Shown here: piece after piece, positions 55,071 through 63,867 of the stretch
Layout: each line of letters opens with the position of its first letter
Position numbering within the stretch: position 1 is the first letter of the stretch
Origin: Oleidesulfovibrio sp047973035
GTDB taxonomy: Bacteria; Desulfobacterota; Desulfovibrionia; Desulfovibrionales; Desulfovibrionaceae
Direction: 5' to 3'
Assembly: GCF_047973035.1 (NCBI RefSeq)
Contig: NZ_JBKEBF010000032.1
Coordinates: 62,001-126,000, forward strand
DNA length: 64,000 nt
The notes under the pieces: model-generated
Seen by the model: only the letters and a program-made list of their open reading frames with translations
Told to the model about the DNA's origin: nothing
Databases searched by the model: none
Translations under genes and position numbers: made by a program

Positions 55071-55949
55071 ATGAAAACTATTCTTTTCAGATACATGGCA
55101 ACGGCTATCAGCGTTATCCTCAGCTCTGTCACCTTTGCTTCGGCAGCAGTAACGCCACTGCCTGATCCGAACATCTGGGCACGTGAGTATGACGATTTTT
55201 ACTCTTACTCTACTGCTATTCTTGAATATTACGGATTACCCGGCTTTAGTCATCAGGACAACACCGGAGCAGGTGTCGGCAATCTTGACATCGTGGTAAT
55301 GACAAACAGCTCCGGCACTTCAAACCCTGACGGTTTTGAAGACCCGATGCTTTCTGTTTCCGGCGGCACAAGCAACAGCTTTGAAGGTATCTGGGGCGCA
55401 GGAGTCCGCGATAACGGCCCTGTTTATGTTTCTCAGCTGCTTGACTACATGCATACAAACTTTGCACCTGATGCCAACATCCCCGTGTTCATTTTTGACA
55501 TGGCGGAACCCGGCAACAGCAATCAGGACTTGTACGTAATAGGCGAAGTACGCATTCGTGATGCACAGGGCAACATTGTAGCCAACTGGGTATTCGACGA
55601 TGTAAAGGACGGCGCACTGGACAACTCCGGCGGCGATTACGATTGGGTATTATCACCCGGTATAGTCTCGGACGGTAACGTAACAGTGGAAACCAACCTT
55701 GGCTCAGGCTCCAGAGACTTCGTTGTCTACGCGCCGGAGATGAACCTTTCGCTGTATGACATTGAAGGGTACACCTTTGAAGGCCTGTTTGCCATGAAGG
55801 AACTGGAAGGCAAAGGAGAGGAGCTGTACATTACCAGCGCTTTTGCAGCCTACGTCCCCCCTGTAGCAACTGCAGAGCCTGCTTCGCTGCTCCTTATCGC
55901 AACAGGTCTGCCCCTCTTCTGGGTGGGGCTGCGCCGGAAAAACGGATAA
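55071..55949 (+). CDS. PEP-CTERM-like sorted exported protein, third of three
   Basis: 292-residue secreted protein. Signal peptide about 1-24 (ATAISVILSSVTFASAA), then an Asp/Asn/Gly-rich beta domain (NLDIVVMTNSSGTSNPDGFE; GNSNQDLYVIGEVRIRDAQG; GGDYDWVLSPGIVSDGNVTV). The tail is a variant sorting signal: ATAEPASLLLIATGLPLFWV followed by GLRRKNG, with Ala-Glu-Pro in place of Pro-Glu-Pro. It shares no obvious body similarity with the other two. GGGGGG lies about 8 bases before ATG 55071; an upstream in-frame start at 54999 would break the signal peptide. Confidence 0.83.
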   Translation: MKTILFRYMATAISVILSSVTFASAAVTPLPDPNIWAREYDDFYSYSTAILEYYGLPGFSHQDNTGAGVGNLDIVVMTNSSGTSNPDGFEDPMLSVSGGTSNSFEGIWGAGVRDNGPVYVSQLLDYMHTNFAPDANIPVFIFDMAEPGNSNQDLYVIGEVRIRDAQGNIVANWVFDDVKDGALDNSGGDYDWVLSPGIVSDGNVTVETNLGSGSRDFVVYAPEMNLSLYDIEGYTFEGLFAMKELEGKGEELYITSAFAAYVPPVATAEPASLLLIATGLPLFWVGLRRKNG

Positions 55950-55965
55950 CCAAATCCCCCCGAAA

Positions 55966-55988
55966 GCCGGACAATGTCCGGCTTTTTT
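55966..55988 (+). terminator. Rho-independent terminator after the third PEP-CTERM gene
   Basis: GCCGGAC (55966-55972), loop AAT, GTCCGGC (55976-55982), then TTTTTT. Confidence 0.9.
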
Positions 55989-56131
55989 CATCCTGCCATG
56001 TTTGTCCTGCACAGACATGGCAAGATTTTTTTTAAAACAAAACAGGACAGGGTGCGGGCTTATTTTCAACAAGCGGGTAAAAACGTCACCGGGACATCCT
56101 CAACATTCCAGACGGAAATTGTAATCCTAAG

Positions 56132-57058
56132 TTATACGGGCACTACTACAGGCACAGGAGGAACAGTAGGACGTGCAAAAAGAAAACCCTGCACAAAATC
56201 TACTTCATGCTCCCGCAGCCAATGCCATTCCCCCGCAGTCTCCACTCCTTCAGCAATAGTCTGAACCCCTAACCTCCTGGCCATTTCCAAAATATTCTGG
56301 GTAATTACAGCTCGGTACGGATCTTCATCCACATGTTGGACCAACCCTATATCCAGCTTGATGAAATCCGGCTTAAGCAGGCTCAGTAATCTGAGCGAAG
56401 AATAGCCAGCCCCAAGGTCATCCAAGGCAACACGAAAGCCATGATCACGATAAAAATCAAGAACTTCCAAAATATGGCTTACATCTTTGACTTCCTCACT
56501 TTCAATAACTTCAAAAACGACACACGCCGGATTAATTTCGGCTTGCTCAATTGCCCGCAGGGTTGCCTTCAGACAAAACTCGGGACTGTAAATCGTATTG
56601 GGATTAAAATTGATAAATAAAGATTGGGTAATCCCATGTTCTTTGGCACCACGGATAGCTGCAACACGGCAGCAGCGTTCGAGATGGAAAAGCATATCTG
56701 CAGCGTTAGCTATACTGAACATTGTCTTCGGAGATAAAATCTCCCCGCTACGCGTTCGGCCTCTGGCAAGACACTCATACCCGAAAACATTCTGCGGATT
56801 CTTTGCTTCCACAATAGGCTGAAAATGTGAAAAAATACGCCCGTCCTGCAATAATTCAAACAACCAGTCGCCACGGGGCCTTGCAACCACAGACTCCAAC
56901 GGCTGCATGCGCGCCAGGTGCTGTATAGTAAACTCCTCTCTGTCATCAACAAGGAGCGCCTTGGTGTCTTTTAACTCCAACGCACTGATAGAAGAAAAAC
57001 AGTCACGACATAGAATTCTTAATTCGTCACTTACAAAACGGGCGCAATACCCCCCCAT
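56132..57058 (-). CDS. Stand-alone EAL-domain c-di-GMP phosphodiesterase
   Basis: 308-residue cytoplasmic protein. The EAL barrel spans about 65-305. All catalytic positions look intact: the EAL motif appears as FGYECLARG (ECLAR), the metal Asn in LFINFNPNTI, Glu in VVFEVIESEE, the Asp pair in RVALDDLGAGYSSLRLL, Lys in PDFIKLDIGLVQ, Glu in TIAEGVETAGEW, and Gln in VQGFLFARP. It should hydrolyse c-di-GMP and so favour motility over biofilm. The first 65 residues hold several Cys (YCARFVSDELRILCRDC), perhaps a metal- or redox-sensing element. Start ATG 57058 has GAGGGG upstream; a GTG four codons earlier is possible. Confidence 0.9.
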   Translation of the reverse strand: MGGYCARFVSDELRILCRDCFSSISALELKDTKALLVDDREEFTIQHLARMQPLESVVARPRGDWLFELLQDGRIFSHFQPIVEAKNPQNVFGYECLARGRTRSGEILSPKTMFSIANAADMLFHLERCCRVAAIRGAKEHGITQSLFINFNPNTIYSPEFCLKATLRAIEQAEINPACVVFEVIESEEVKDVSHILEVLDFYRDHGFRVALDDLGAGYSSLRLLSLLKPDFIKLDIGLVQHVDEDPYRAVITQNILEMARRLGVQTIAEGVETAGEWHWLREHEVDFVQGFLFARPTVPPVPVVVPV

Positions 57059-57421
57059 AGGGCCCCTCACAGATCAGATTCATCTTACCCAGACACTAAA
57101 GCAAGGCATCCGCCGTGTGGCTCATGAGAGGAGCGAAATATAATACCTCCTTTTCGGGCAAATGTACGGGACTCATTTCGCAACGAGAATACCCTGAAGC
57201 AAATATGTCATCACACCGTTCTTCTAAGGTTGTAATATCAACCACCTGCACTACCGCCCATGTTCAACAGTTACATTTAACAGACTTAATTACCTTGCAT
57301 TCCATACATAGATTCTCATAATAACTACCATAGGTAACTAAGCGTGCCAATTGGCGGCATATTATATTTATCCTTGCTGCTTTCCCTTTCCTTATACGGC
57401 CTGTCCGTTCGACGTTCCCAA

Positions 57422-57448
57422 ATAAAAGGGCCGATTTTATCCGGCCCT
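57422..57448 (-). terminator. Rho-independent terminator of ilvBN
   Basis: On the minus strand AGGGCCG/CGGCCCT arms (57448-57427) around an 8-base AT loop, then TTTTATT. It lies 13 bases after the ilvN stop. The gap 57059-57420 shows no supported gene. Confidence 0.88.
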
Positions 57449-57460
57449 TTCATGCAGAAG

Positions 57461-57820
57461 CTACCCCGCCATAGCTGTCGGCGTTATACACAGTTCGTCC
57501 GCTGTTTCCCATGCAGCCACGCATGATTCCAGACGGGCGAAGGCCTGAGCATCTGCGGGAAACGGCGCAACATCATGGACATCCTGCAGTTTCTCCGCCT
57601 GACGGATCATCTGCTGCAGCCTGCTGTCTTCATGGACAATCAACCATATCCGGCTGATTGTGCCGTCTCCTACAGGGGTACATAAAATTCCTTCCACGTT
57701 GAACGCGCGGCGGGCAAACAGACCGCACACGTGAGACATCACACCCGGATGGTTTCGCACAGTCAGGCGCAAGGCAATAAGGGGCGGCATGGTATCAGGC
57801 TGCTGCATTTGTGCTGTCAT
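57461..57820 (-). CDS. ilvN: Acetolactate synthase small (regulatory) subunit, IlvN type
   Basis: 119-residue ACT-domain subunit. The ACT core is IALRLTVRNHPGVMSHVCGL followed by FARRAFNVEGILCTPVGDG (about 15-53), the valine-binding region of acetohydroxyacid synthase regulators. Its small size, like E. coli IlvN (96 residues) rather than IlvH, fits isozyme I. It activates the large subunit and confers feedback inhibition by valine. Its start overlaps the end of ilvB by 26 bases, so translation is coupled. Confidence 0.94.
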   Translation of the reverse strand: MTAQMQQPDTMPPLIALRLTVRNHPGVMSHVCGLFARRAFNVEGILCTPVGDGTISRIWLIVHEDSRLQQMIRQAEKLQDVHDVAPFPADAQAFARLESCVAAWETADELCITPTAMAG

Positions 57821-59624
57821 GTTTGTCTCCTCCTATCATTTCGGTATTGGCGGCGCCGGGGGGTACTATTGGAAATACGTTTGCAGAAACAGCCACAGGG
57901 ACATGCACCAGACACGGCCCAGAGGTAGACAATGCCGCACTCAGCATTCCCATTGGGTCTTTACTCTGCCCGAGGTCTATGGCCGGCATTCCGAACCCTT
58001 CCGCAATACGCACAAAGTCAATCTTTACAGAATAGTCTGTTGCAAATACCCGCTGTTCAAAAAAAAGATTCTGCAACTGCTGCACAAGGCCCAGCGCATT
58101 GTTGTTGGCAAGAATGATTTTGATATTGCAACGCTGCTCAACGGCTGTTGCCAGCTCCTGCAGGTTCATCTGCAGGCTGCCGTCACCGGTGAAGCACACA
58201 ACAGGCCTGTCAGGGCAGGCAATGGCAGCACCAATGGCAGCAGGCAGACCAAATCCCATGGTGCCCAATCCGCCGGAAGTCAACCACTGACGCGGCCTGC
58301 TGAACGGATATGCTTGCGCTGTACGCATCTGATGCTGCCCTACATCCGTCGTAACAATGGCATCGGGCCCGACCAGTTCCGCCACTTTACAAATCATCCC
58401 GTACGGGCTGGTCGGGTCATCGGCATGAGGCATTTCCAGCCCCCAGTCCGTCCGCAGCAACTCGATACGTTCACGCCAGCCTGAGCGTGCCTCAGCGGCG
58501 ACCATAGGTTCAAGCGACTCCAGCGTAACCCGTACATCTCCGGAAATAGCCAGATGTGCACTACGAATTTTATCCAGTTCGCTCGGGTCGATATCAATAT
58601 GGATAACCCGTGCACCGGGGCAAAAACTGTCTACCTTGCCTGTTGCCCTGTCATCAAAACGCGCACCCGCGACAATCAGCAGGTCGCACTCTTCCATAGC
58701 CATATTCGTACAGCGGGCAGCGTGCATGCCCAGCATACCCAGCGAAAGCGGATGGTCAGACGGAATCGCCCCCAGTCCCATCAGCGTCATAGCAACCGGA
58801 ATACCTGCTTTTTCCGCTATGCGCAGAGCAACTTCCGATGCGCCGGAGCTGATGACGCCGCCGCCAAGGTACATGAGAGGCCGCTTTGCCTCATCAATCA
58901 TCGCCGCTGCGGACACGACATCTTCCATATCAGGTTGTTCAGGCATGTCGGCTACGGCTGGCTGCGGCCACTGTGAAATTTCAAGCATACTCAGCTGCAC
59001 ATCACGGGGAATATCCACCAGAACAGGGCCGGGGCGGCCTGACATGGCTATACGGAACGCCTCGGGAATTACTGTAAGCAGTTCTTCAGCTGTACGGACA
59101 AGGAAGTTGTGCTTGGTGGCGGGAATGCTCATGCCATAGGTATCTACCTCCTGAAAGGCATCTGTACCTATGAGCGTTGTGGGAACCTGCCCCGTGATGC
59201 AGATGACGGGGACGGAGTCGAGCTTTGCGTCTGCGATGGCAGTAAGAATGTTGGTAGCCCCGGGGCCGGATGTGGCAAGGCATACCGCGGGAATACCGGT
59301 GGCGCGGGCCATACCCTGCGCAATAAAACCGGCGGCCTGTTCGTGACGGGTAAGAACGTGGCGGATGGTTCCGCGCTCTGCAAGCGCATCATAAATGGGC
59401 AAACTTGCTCCGCCGGGAATACCGGCAACGGTCTGTACTCCCTGCCTTTCAAGTATCCGTATAACTGCCTGCGCACCGTTTATGCGCTCCGGCGAAGCAT
59501 GGGTATCGGGTGCTTTTTTACCTGGCGCAGAGCTTTTCCTGCTGGCTTTGCCGCCTGGCATGGCAGCGGCTCTGGACGATGGTTGCGACCCTGTGCCGTG
59601 GTCGCGGGATCGGGAACGGCTCAT
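57795..59624 (-). CDS. ilvB: Acetolactate synthase large subunit, IlvB type
   Basis: 609-residue ThDP- and FAD-dependent enzyme forming acetolactate or acetohydroxybutyrate, first common step of valine, leucine and isoleucine synthesis. It shows the catalytic Glu in LTRHEQAAGFIAQGMARATG, the FAD region ARFDDRATGKVDSF, and the ThDP/Mg motif FTGDGSLQMNLQELATAVEQ ending in ILANNNALGLV. A 48-residue Ser/Arg/Lys-rich N-terminal extension precedes the catalytic part and is longer than in E. coli. AAGGAGGAG lies before ATG 59624. Expression is probably set by the attenuator just upstream. Confidence 0.96.
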   Translation of the reverse strand: MSRSRSRDHGTGSQPSSRAAAMPGGKASRKSSAPGKKAPDTHASPERINGAQAVIRILERQGVQTVAGIPGGASLPIYDALAERGTIRHVLTRHEQAAGFIAQGMARATGIPAVCLATSGPGATNILTAIADAKLDSVPVICITGQVPTTLIGTDAFQEVDTYGMSIPATKHNFLVRTAEELLTVIPEAFRIAMSGRPGPVLVDIPRDVQLSMLEISQWPQPAVADMPEQPDMEDVVSAAAMIDEAKRPLMYLGGGVISSGASEVALRIAEKAGIPVAMTLMGLGAIPSDHPLSLGMLGMHAARCTNMAMEECDLLIVAGARFDDRATGKVDSFCPGARVIHIDIDPSELDKIRSAHLAISGDVRVTLESLEPMVAAEARSGWRERIELLRTDWGLEMPHADDPTSPYGMICKVAELVGPDAIVTTDVGQHQMRTAQAYPFSRPRQWLTSGGLGTMGFGLPAAIGAAIACPDRPVVCFTGDGSLQMNLQELATAVEQRCNIKIILANNNALGLVQQLQNLFFEQRVFATDYSVKIDFVRIAEGFGMPAIDLGQSKDPMGMLSAALSTSGPCLVHVPVAVSANVFPIVPPGAANTEMIGGDKHDSTNAAA

Positions 59625-59676
59625 GGAGACTCCTCCTTCGCTTTCCCCGGGCGGACTCCGGCGACCGGTTGCTACT

Positions 59677-59714
59677 AAAAAAACAACCCCCGCCGGCTTG
59701 CGCCGACGGGGGTT
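59677..59714 (-). terminator. ilvBN transcription attenuator
   Basis: On the minus strand AACCCCCGTCGGC (59714-59702), loop GCAA, GCCGGCGGGGGTT (59697-59685), then a run of seven T. It lies between the Val-rich leader peptide and ilvB, as in E. coli ilvBN. Confidence 0.92.
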
Positions 59715-59742
59715 GGACTGATGCTAGTCTGTGCTTCCTCCG

Positions 59743-59865
59743 CTACGGCGCGCTGGTAACGACGCGAACGACGACGACTACGACAGAGACGACGACAGAA
59801 ACAACGCCAAAAAGACCAGCTAGGGTCTGAATGGAAGAAGCGTTGTTTGCGAAGTCAAAAGTCAT
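59743..59865 (-). CDS. ilvBN leader peptide (IvbL-like, valine-rich)
   Basis: 40-residue peptide starting MTFDFANNASSIQTLAGLFG and continuing with a stretch that includes VVVVVVRVV and ends TSAP. Thirteen of the 40 residues are Val, mostly GTC/GTT codons, with two Leu and one Ile. The stop is 28 bases before the attenuator stem. The organisation and even the VVRVV...AP ending recall E. coli IvbL. Ribosome stalling at Val codons when Val-tRNA is scarce would favour read-through into ilvBN. I see no strong ribosome site. Confidence 0.85.
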   Translation of the reverse strand: MTFDFANNASSIQTLAGLFGVVSVVVSVVVVVVRVVTSAP

Positions 59866-60426
59866 GTCTGTTACGTGCCTTGTGCAAAATACACTGTAGC
59901 GGGTTTAATATTTTGATAACTCTACGCACATGTCAGGATTTGCGTCAACAGCTATTTTTTCACATTAAGTAGTGAACGGCATACGTAGTAGCAATCTATG
60001 CCTTTAAGAAATAACCGTGACGCTGCTGCCATAATGCGTTATCCGATGCGCCGCAAGGGAGCTTGCCCGATGGGTTTGCCGCCATAAGGGGTGACAGCAC
60101 ACATCGCCGGACAAGGCTGGGAAGAGCGATTCCCTTGCATTTTACAATGGCATGAAGCGGCCAGCGCTGCTGTTGTCTGTCGGGAAGGCCTGCCTGCGGC
60201 AGGTGGCAGACATTGCCATGTCATTGTTCCGCCGTGCGGCCTGCCCCCTTCTTTGCGCTGTGTATATATGGTCGATACATCAGCAGCGTTGCCTTCGTTC
60301 TGCGACCATCCCGCGGCGGCTTTTCAACTCATCAGAATGTTTTCTGCCACTTTTCCTGTATCTACCCTTTATTCCGGTACATTCGTACCAGTTGCCGGTT
60401 TCGCCCTTCACTGCACCGGAGCGCTC

Positions 60427-60463
60427 TGAAAAAACGCACCATGCTTTTACGGCACAGTGCGTT
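60427..60463 (-). terminator. Terminator-like hairpin after the amino acid ABC permease
   Basis: AACGCAC (60433-60439) and GTGCGTT (60457-60463) arms with T runs on the minus strand, 28 bases past the permease stop. The stretch 59866-60426 has only unsupported open frames. Confidence 0.72.
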
Positions 60464-60490
60464 TTGCTGCTTTTATTCTTTAACTGACAA

Positions 60491-61387
60491 TCAGAGCGGA
60501 CGCTTGTGACGGCACTCGAACCACCTGATGCACAGCGAAAGACTGATAGTCATTACAAGGTATAAAAATGCCACCACGTTATACGTTTCAAAAAACAAAA
60601 ACGTGGAGGCGGAATATACTTTGCCAAGCTGGGTGATATCCTGCACGCCAAGTGCGGAAACCAGTGCAGAATCCTTCAACATGGCGACAAAATCATTTGC
60701 CAGCGGCGGCATGACGTTTCGTAACGCCTGCGGCAGAATAACTTTGTACATGGCCTGCCAGCGCGAAAGCCCGAGCGAACGTGCAGCTTCCATCTGCCCT
60801 GCCGCAACGGACTCTACCCCCGCGCGCACAATTTCTGCAATAAATGCCGAATACCCCACGGTCAAAGCCAGAATAGCCCGCCAGGTAAAATCAAGGGACC
60901 GGACGCTTATTTTATCCACAAGGCCAGCATCGCGCAGCGGCGTAAGCAACCAGTTCAGCCCGTCCACAAGTCCAGGTGCCCCGACAAATGCGATGTAGTA
61001 CAAAATGACCAGCATGGGGATGCCGCGTACTATTTCAATATAAAACGTAGCGACCTCGCGCAGTATCCTGCTGCGTGACACGCGCCAAAGGCCCAGCACC
61101 AGCCCCAGTAATAGTGACATGGCATATGCGATAAACGACACATAGAGTGTCACCGCAAGCCCCTTGCGGACAGTATGAAAAATAGCCGTATAGTTGGCAT
61201 CCGCCGCCATTTCCCAGCAGATAACCACAGCTATAAGCATTGCAGCCAGCAGCCACAAAGGCAGCCTTTCAAAAAGCCCCGCCTTGCGCCTGGACAAATT
61301 AAGCCCCGTGCTGGAACTGGTGCAGTAGCCGGATTGTTCAGATAAAAATGATGTCATGCTTTGGACGCACAGCGGCGGCGTCACCAT
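60491..61387 (-). CDS. Polar amino acid ABC transporter permease
   Basis: 298-residue inner-membrane permease of the HisM/GlnP family. A short Ser-rich N-terminus leads to a first helix (LPLWLLAAMLIAVVICWEMA, about 43-62), with four more helices to about 290. The family loop EAARSLGLSRWQAMYKVILP (about 205-224) is the EAA-type contact for the ATPase. It starts 33 bases after the binding-protein gene. No ATPase gene lies in the window, so the ATPase must be elsewhere. The start is uncertain: neither ATG 61387 nor ATG 61357 has a good ribosome site. Confidence 0.9.
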   Translation of the reverse strand: MVTPPLCVQSMTSFLSEQSGYCTSSSTGLNLSRRKAGLFERLPLWLLAAMLIAVVICWEMAADANYTAIFHTVRKGLAVTLYVSFIAYAMSLLLGLVLGLWRVSRSRILREVATFYIEIVRGIPMLVILYYIAFVGAPGLVDGLNWLLTPLRDAGLVDKISVRSLDFTWRAILALTVGYSAFIAEIVRAGVESVAAGQMEAARSLGLSRWQAMYKVILPQALRNVMPPLANDFVAMLKDSALVSALGVQDITQLGKVYSASTFLFFETYNVVAFLYLVMTISLSLCIRWFECRHKRPL

Positions 61388-61420
61388 CAGGCAACGCCGC
61401 CGGTAAACGCGTGCGGTGCG

Positions 61421-62224
61421 TTATTGATATTCGTAAAACCACTTTTTGCTTAACGCTTCCAGTGTGCCGTCTTCTTTCATGCTGCGGATAGACGCGTTAA
61501 ACGGTTCACGCAGGTCAGACCCCGGCGTCATAATAAAACCGAAGTCTTCAGAGCCCAGCGGGCCGCCTACAACCTTCAGCTTGCCGGGGTTTGCCCCCAC
61601 ATAACCGCGAGAGGACGAAGCATCCATCAATACCATGTCCACATCACCGGCAATCAACGCCTGTACGGTAGGGCCGAATGTTTCGAACAGCTTGATGCGG
61701 GGGTTAGCCTCGTTACCGTCCAGCACATTGTAAACTGCTACGTAAAAATTTGTTGTTCCCGGTTGAGAACCGATAAGTAGGTCAGGGTCTGCACGAAAAA
61801 CTTCGGGTGTGCTGAAACGCTCTTCGTCGGCGCGAACCAGCATGAACTGTTCACTGGTCAGGTAGGTCTCGGTAAAATCAACCTGTTTTTTGCGCTCTTC
61901 GTTAATGGTAATGCCGTCCATGCCCACATCGTACTGCCCGTTGCGAACAGCAGAAATCATGGTGTCCCATGAGGTCAGATTCCACGACACCATACAGTTA
62001 AGACGCCGGCAGATTTCATTGACGGTATCGTATTCCAGCCCGATACCCTTGCCTGTGGCTGGGTCGATAAAATTAAGCGGCCTGTAGTCGTTAGCAGTAA
62101 CAGCCTGCACGGTTTGTCCCTCAAGATCCGGCAGATTATCTGCAGCCAGCGCGCCTGTTGCTCCCGTCAGCAAAGCGCACAGCAAGGCAGTGATTGCCCC
62201 CAGTCGAAAAATAACAGCATACAT
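61421..62224 (-). CDS. Amino acid ABC transporter periplasmic binding protein
   Basis: 267-residue family 3 solute-binding protein with signal peptide (about 1-28, GAITALLCALLTGATGALAA). The ligand-binding features are TANDYRPLNFIDPATGKGIG, then LEYDTVNEICRRLNC, then SAVRNGQYDVGMDGITINEE and QALIAGDVDMVLMDASSSRG. They place it in the HisJ/GlnH/FliY group that binds polar amino acids or cystine. It feeds the permease encoded 33 bases downstream. GGAGGA lies 8 bases before ATG 62224; the open frame extends ten codons upstream without signal-like content. Confidence 0.92.
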   Translation of the reverse strand: MYAVIFRLGAITALLCALLTGATGALAADNLPDLEGQTVQAVTANDYRPLNFIDPATGKGIGLEYDTVNEICRRLNCMVSWNLTSWDTMISAVRNGQYDVGMDGITINEERKKQVDFTETYLTSEQFMLVRADEERFSTPEVFRADPDLLIGSQPGTTNFYVAVYNVLDGNEANPRIKLFETFGPTVQALIAGDVDMVLMDASSSRGYVGANPGKLKVVGGPLGSEDFGFIMTPGSDLREPFNASIRSMKEDGTLEALSKKWFYEYQ

Positions 62225-62421
62225 ATAAGCGTCCTCCTTCGCGTATGTGGTCAATGGAAGTATGCGGGGATCGACAACCTTGTCAATGAGGTACAGCCAT
62301 TGGCAGGTGAGTTTTCAACAACCGAGGGCAATGGCAACGTTCATACCCGTGCTCTGTGTATAATGAACGGTTAAGCTCTGTTATACTATGCTCCTCCGAA
62401 TCCGGCATGTTACAATACGTT

Positions 62422-63867
62422 ATGCGTATTGCCTTGTTCGATCATTATCGGAATTGTGTAACCGAATATAACCACCCGTCATGTATCATGCACTGGCTTG
62501 GAGAAGCGTTGCTTGGCATGGGGCACGAGGTTGTTTTTGTCACGCCGCCCGACCTGCAAACCGCAACGGAAAACGACATCGTATCAGGCATACAGCCCGA
62601 TGCGGAATCAAAAAAGTACGAAGAGCCTGCAAGCCGCAACGGCAGTGCAGACACGGCAAGAGCGCAGCAACGCGACCCTGACAGGCAAAATGCACTAACT
62701 GCAATGCTCCGTAAAAGGCCCACCTCGCTTCCAGTCATAACCTGCAAAGAACTCTATAAAAACCCCGAGCAGGTAGACATTGTACACAGCCAGCGTCCAT
62801 TCGACGTTTTGCCGCACTGGATAGCCGTGCATAGTATCGGCCATCTTGAGCCGCAATGCCCCCCTGATACACAGCCTGAAATCATCAGGAGCCACAGCGG
62901 CCGCCACTATCCGCACAACGTGAGCAGGCTGTATAACGTTTTTCCTGCAGCATCGCTGGCAAAACAATGGAGCGCCCCCTCAGACACAATCATACTGAGT
63001 GGAATCGTTCCTGATGCGTATACATTCCGCGCCGACCATAGTGGCTATCTGCTATTCACGGGGTGTGCACATGCCTCGCAAAACAGAACGCCTGCCATTA
63101 TACCTGCACGGTCTCCGGTACACCACCAGCAAGCATCGTCGTTCCGTCCGATGCAACATCAGTCATCTCAGGGGCAAGAGTCATCACACATCCCATCAAG
63201 TGCAAAAGCGAGCTCAGATACACAGGCAAGGCATAAAAATAATCCCGCCGCAGATGCCGCTTTTGCATTGCAGCCGGAATATACGCCGCAACCATCAGAG
63301 ATTGCCACGCAACCTCCCTGTATACAGACAACACATGCGGCAGGCACTCAATCTTTCCACCAGAATAAACTTGCTGAATTGCGCTTAGCCATACAGCTTG
63401 CCGCAGAAGCAGATTTACCCCTCGTAGTCACGGCTGATATTTACCCTGTGCCGCAATGGGCTCACTGCAAACATGTCACCTTCACCGGTCCCATTACCGC
63501 CGCACGATACACGCAGTTACTTGCTGGCGCTAAAGCGCTTATCTACCCCGCTATTACGGCAGACTGGACGGCAATCCCCGTTATGCAGGCGCTTGTCTCC
63601 GGTACACCGGTATTGTGCACGGCAACAGGCGTTCTGCCGGAATTCATCCACGAAGGCGTCACCGGATTCACTTTTCACAGCATGGCAGAAGCACGGCACC
63701 GCCTGAAACAGCTTGATGCCATAAGTCCTTTTGACTGCCGCCTGCACGTATTGGCCCGCCATACGCACAGGCATATGGCAGAAGCCTGCCTAAGCCTGTA
63801 TATGCAGGCCTACCACTCCCGCTACAAGCAGCAGCGCAACGCACAGCTACGGGCACCACACCCCTGA
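62422..63867 (+). CDS. GT4-type glycosyltransferase with a long low-complexity insert
   Basis: 481-residue GT-B fold enzyme. N-terminal half: MRIALFDHYRNCVTEYNHPS, MHWLGEALLGMGHEVVFVTP, VDIVHSQRPFDVLPHWIA. C-terminal half: LAIQLAAEADLPLVVTADIY, AGAKALIYPAITADWTAIPV and GTPVLCTATGVLPEFIHEGV, the donor-binding region of family 4 transferases. Two oddities: a charged loop near 60-95, and a roughly 100-residue Ser/Gln/His/Pro-rich insert (about 215-315) between the core strand GYLLFTGCAH and LAELRLAIQL, where a few residues are normal. ATG 62422 is chosen as the first codon of the core strand; 22 more upstream codons are open. Sugar and acceptor are unknown. Confidence 0.8.
   Translation: MRIALFDHYRNCVTEYNHPSCIMHWLGEALLGMGHEVVFVTPPDLQTATENDIVSGIQPDAESKKYEEPASRNGSADTARAQQRDPDRQNALTAMLRKRPTSLPVITCKELYKNPEQVDIVHSQRPFDVLPHWIAVHSIGHLEPQCPPDTQPEIIRSHSGRHYPHNVSRLYNVFPAASLAKQWSAPSDTIILSGIVPDAYTFRADHSGYLLFTGCAHASQNRTPAIIPARSPVHHQQASSFRPMQHQSSQGQESSHIPSSAKASSDTQARHKNNPAADAAFALQPEYTPQPSEIATQPPCIQTTHAAGTQSFHQNKLAELRLAIQLAAEADLPLVVTADIYPVPQWAHCKHVTFTGPITAARYTQLLAGAKALIYPAITADWTAIPVMQALVSGTPVLCTATGVLPEFIHEGVTGFTFHSMAEARHRLKQLDAISPFDCRLHVLARHTHRHMAEACLSLYMQAYHSRYKQQRNAQLRAPHP

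Noticed and set aside
60091..60509. Overlapping Cys/Pro-rich frames downstream of the amino acid permease
   Set aside because: Three frames overlap with equal lengths and none has a ribosome site; they are chance frames in a GC-rich gap.
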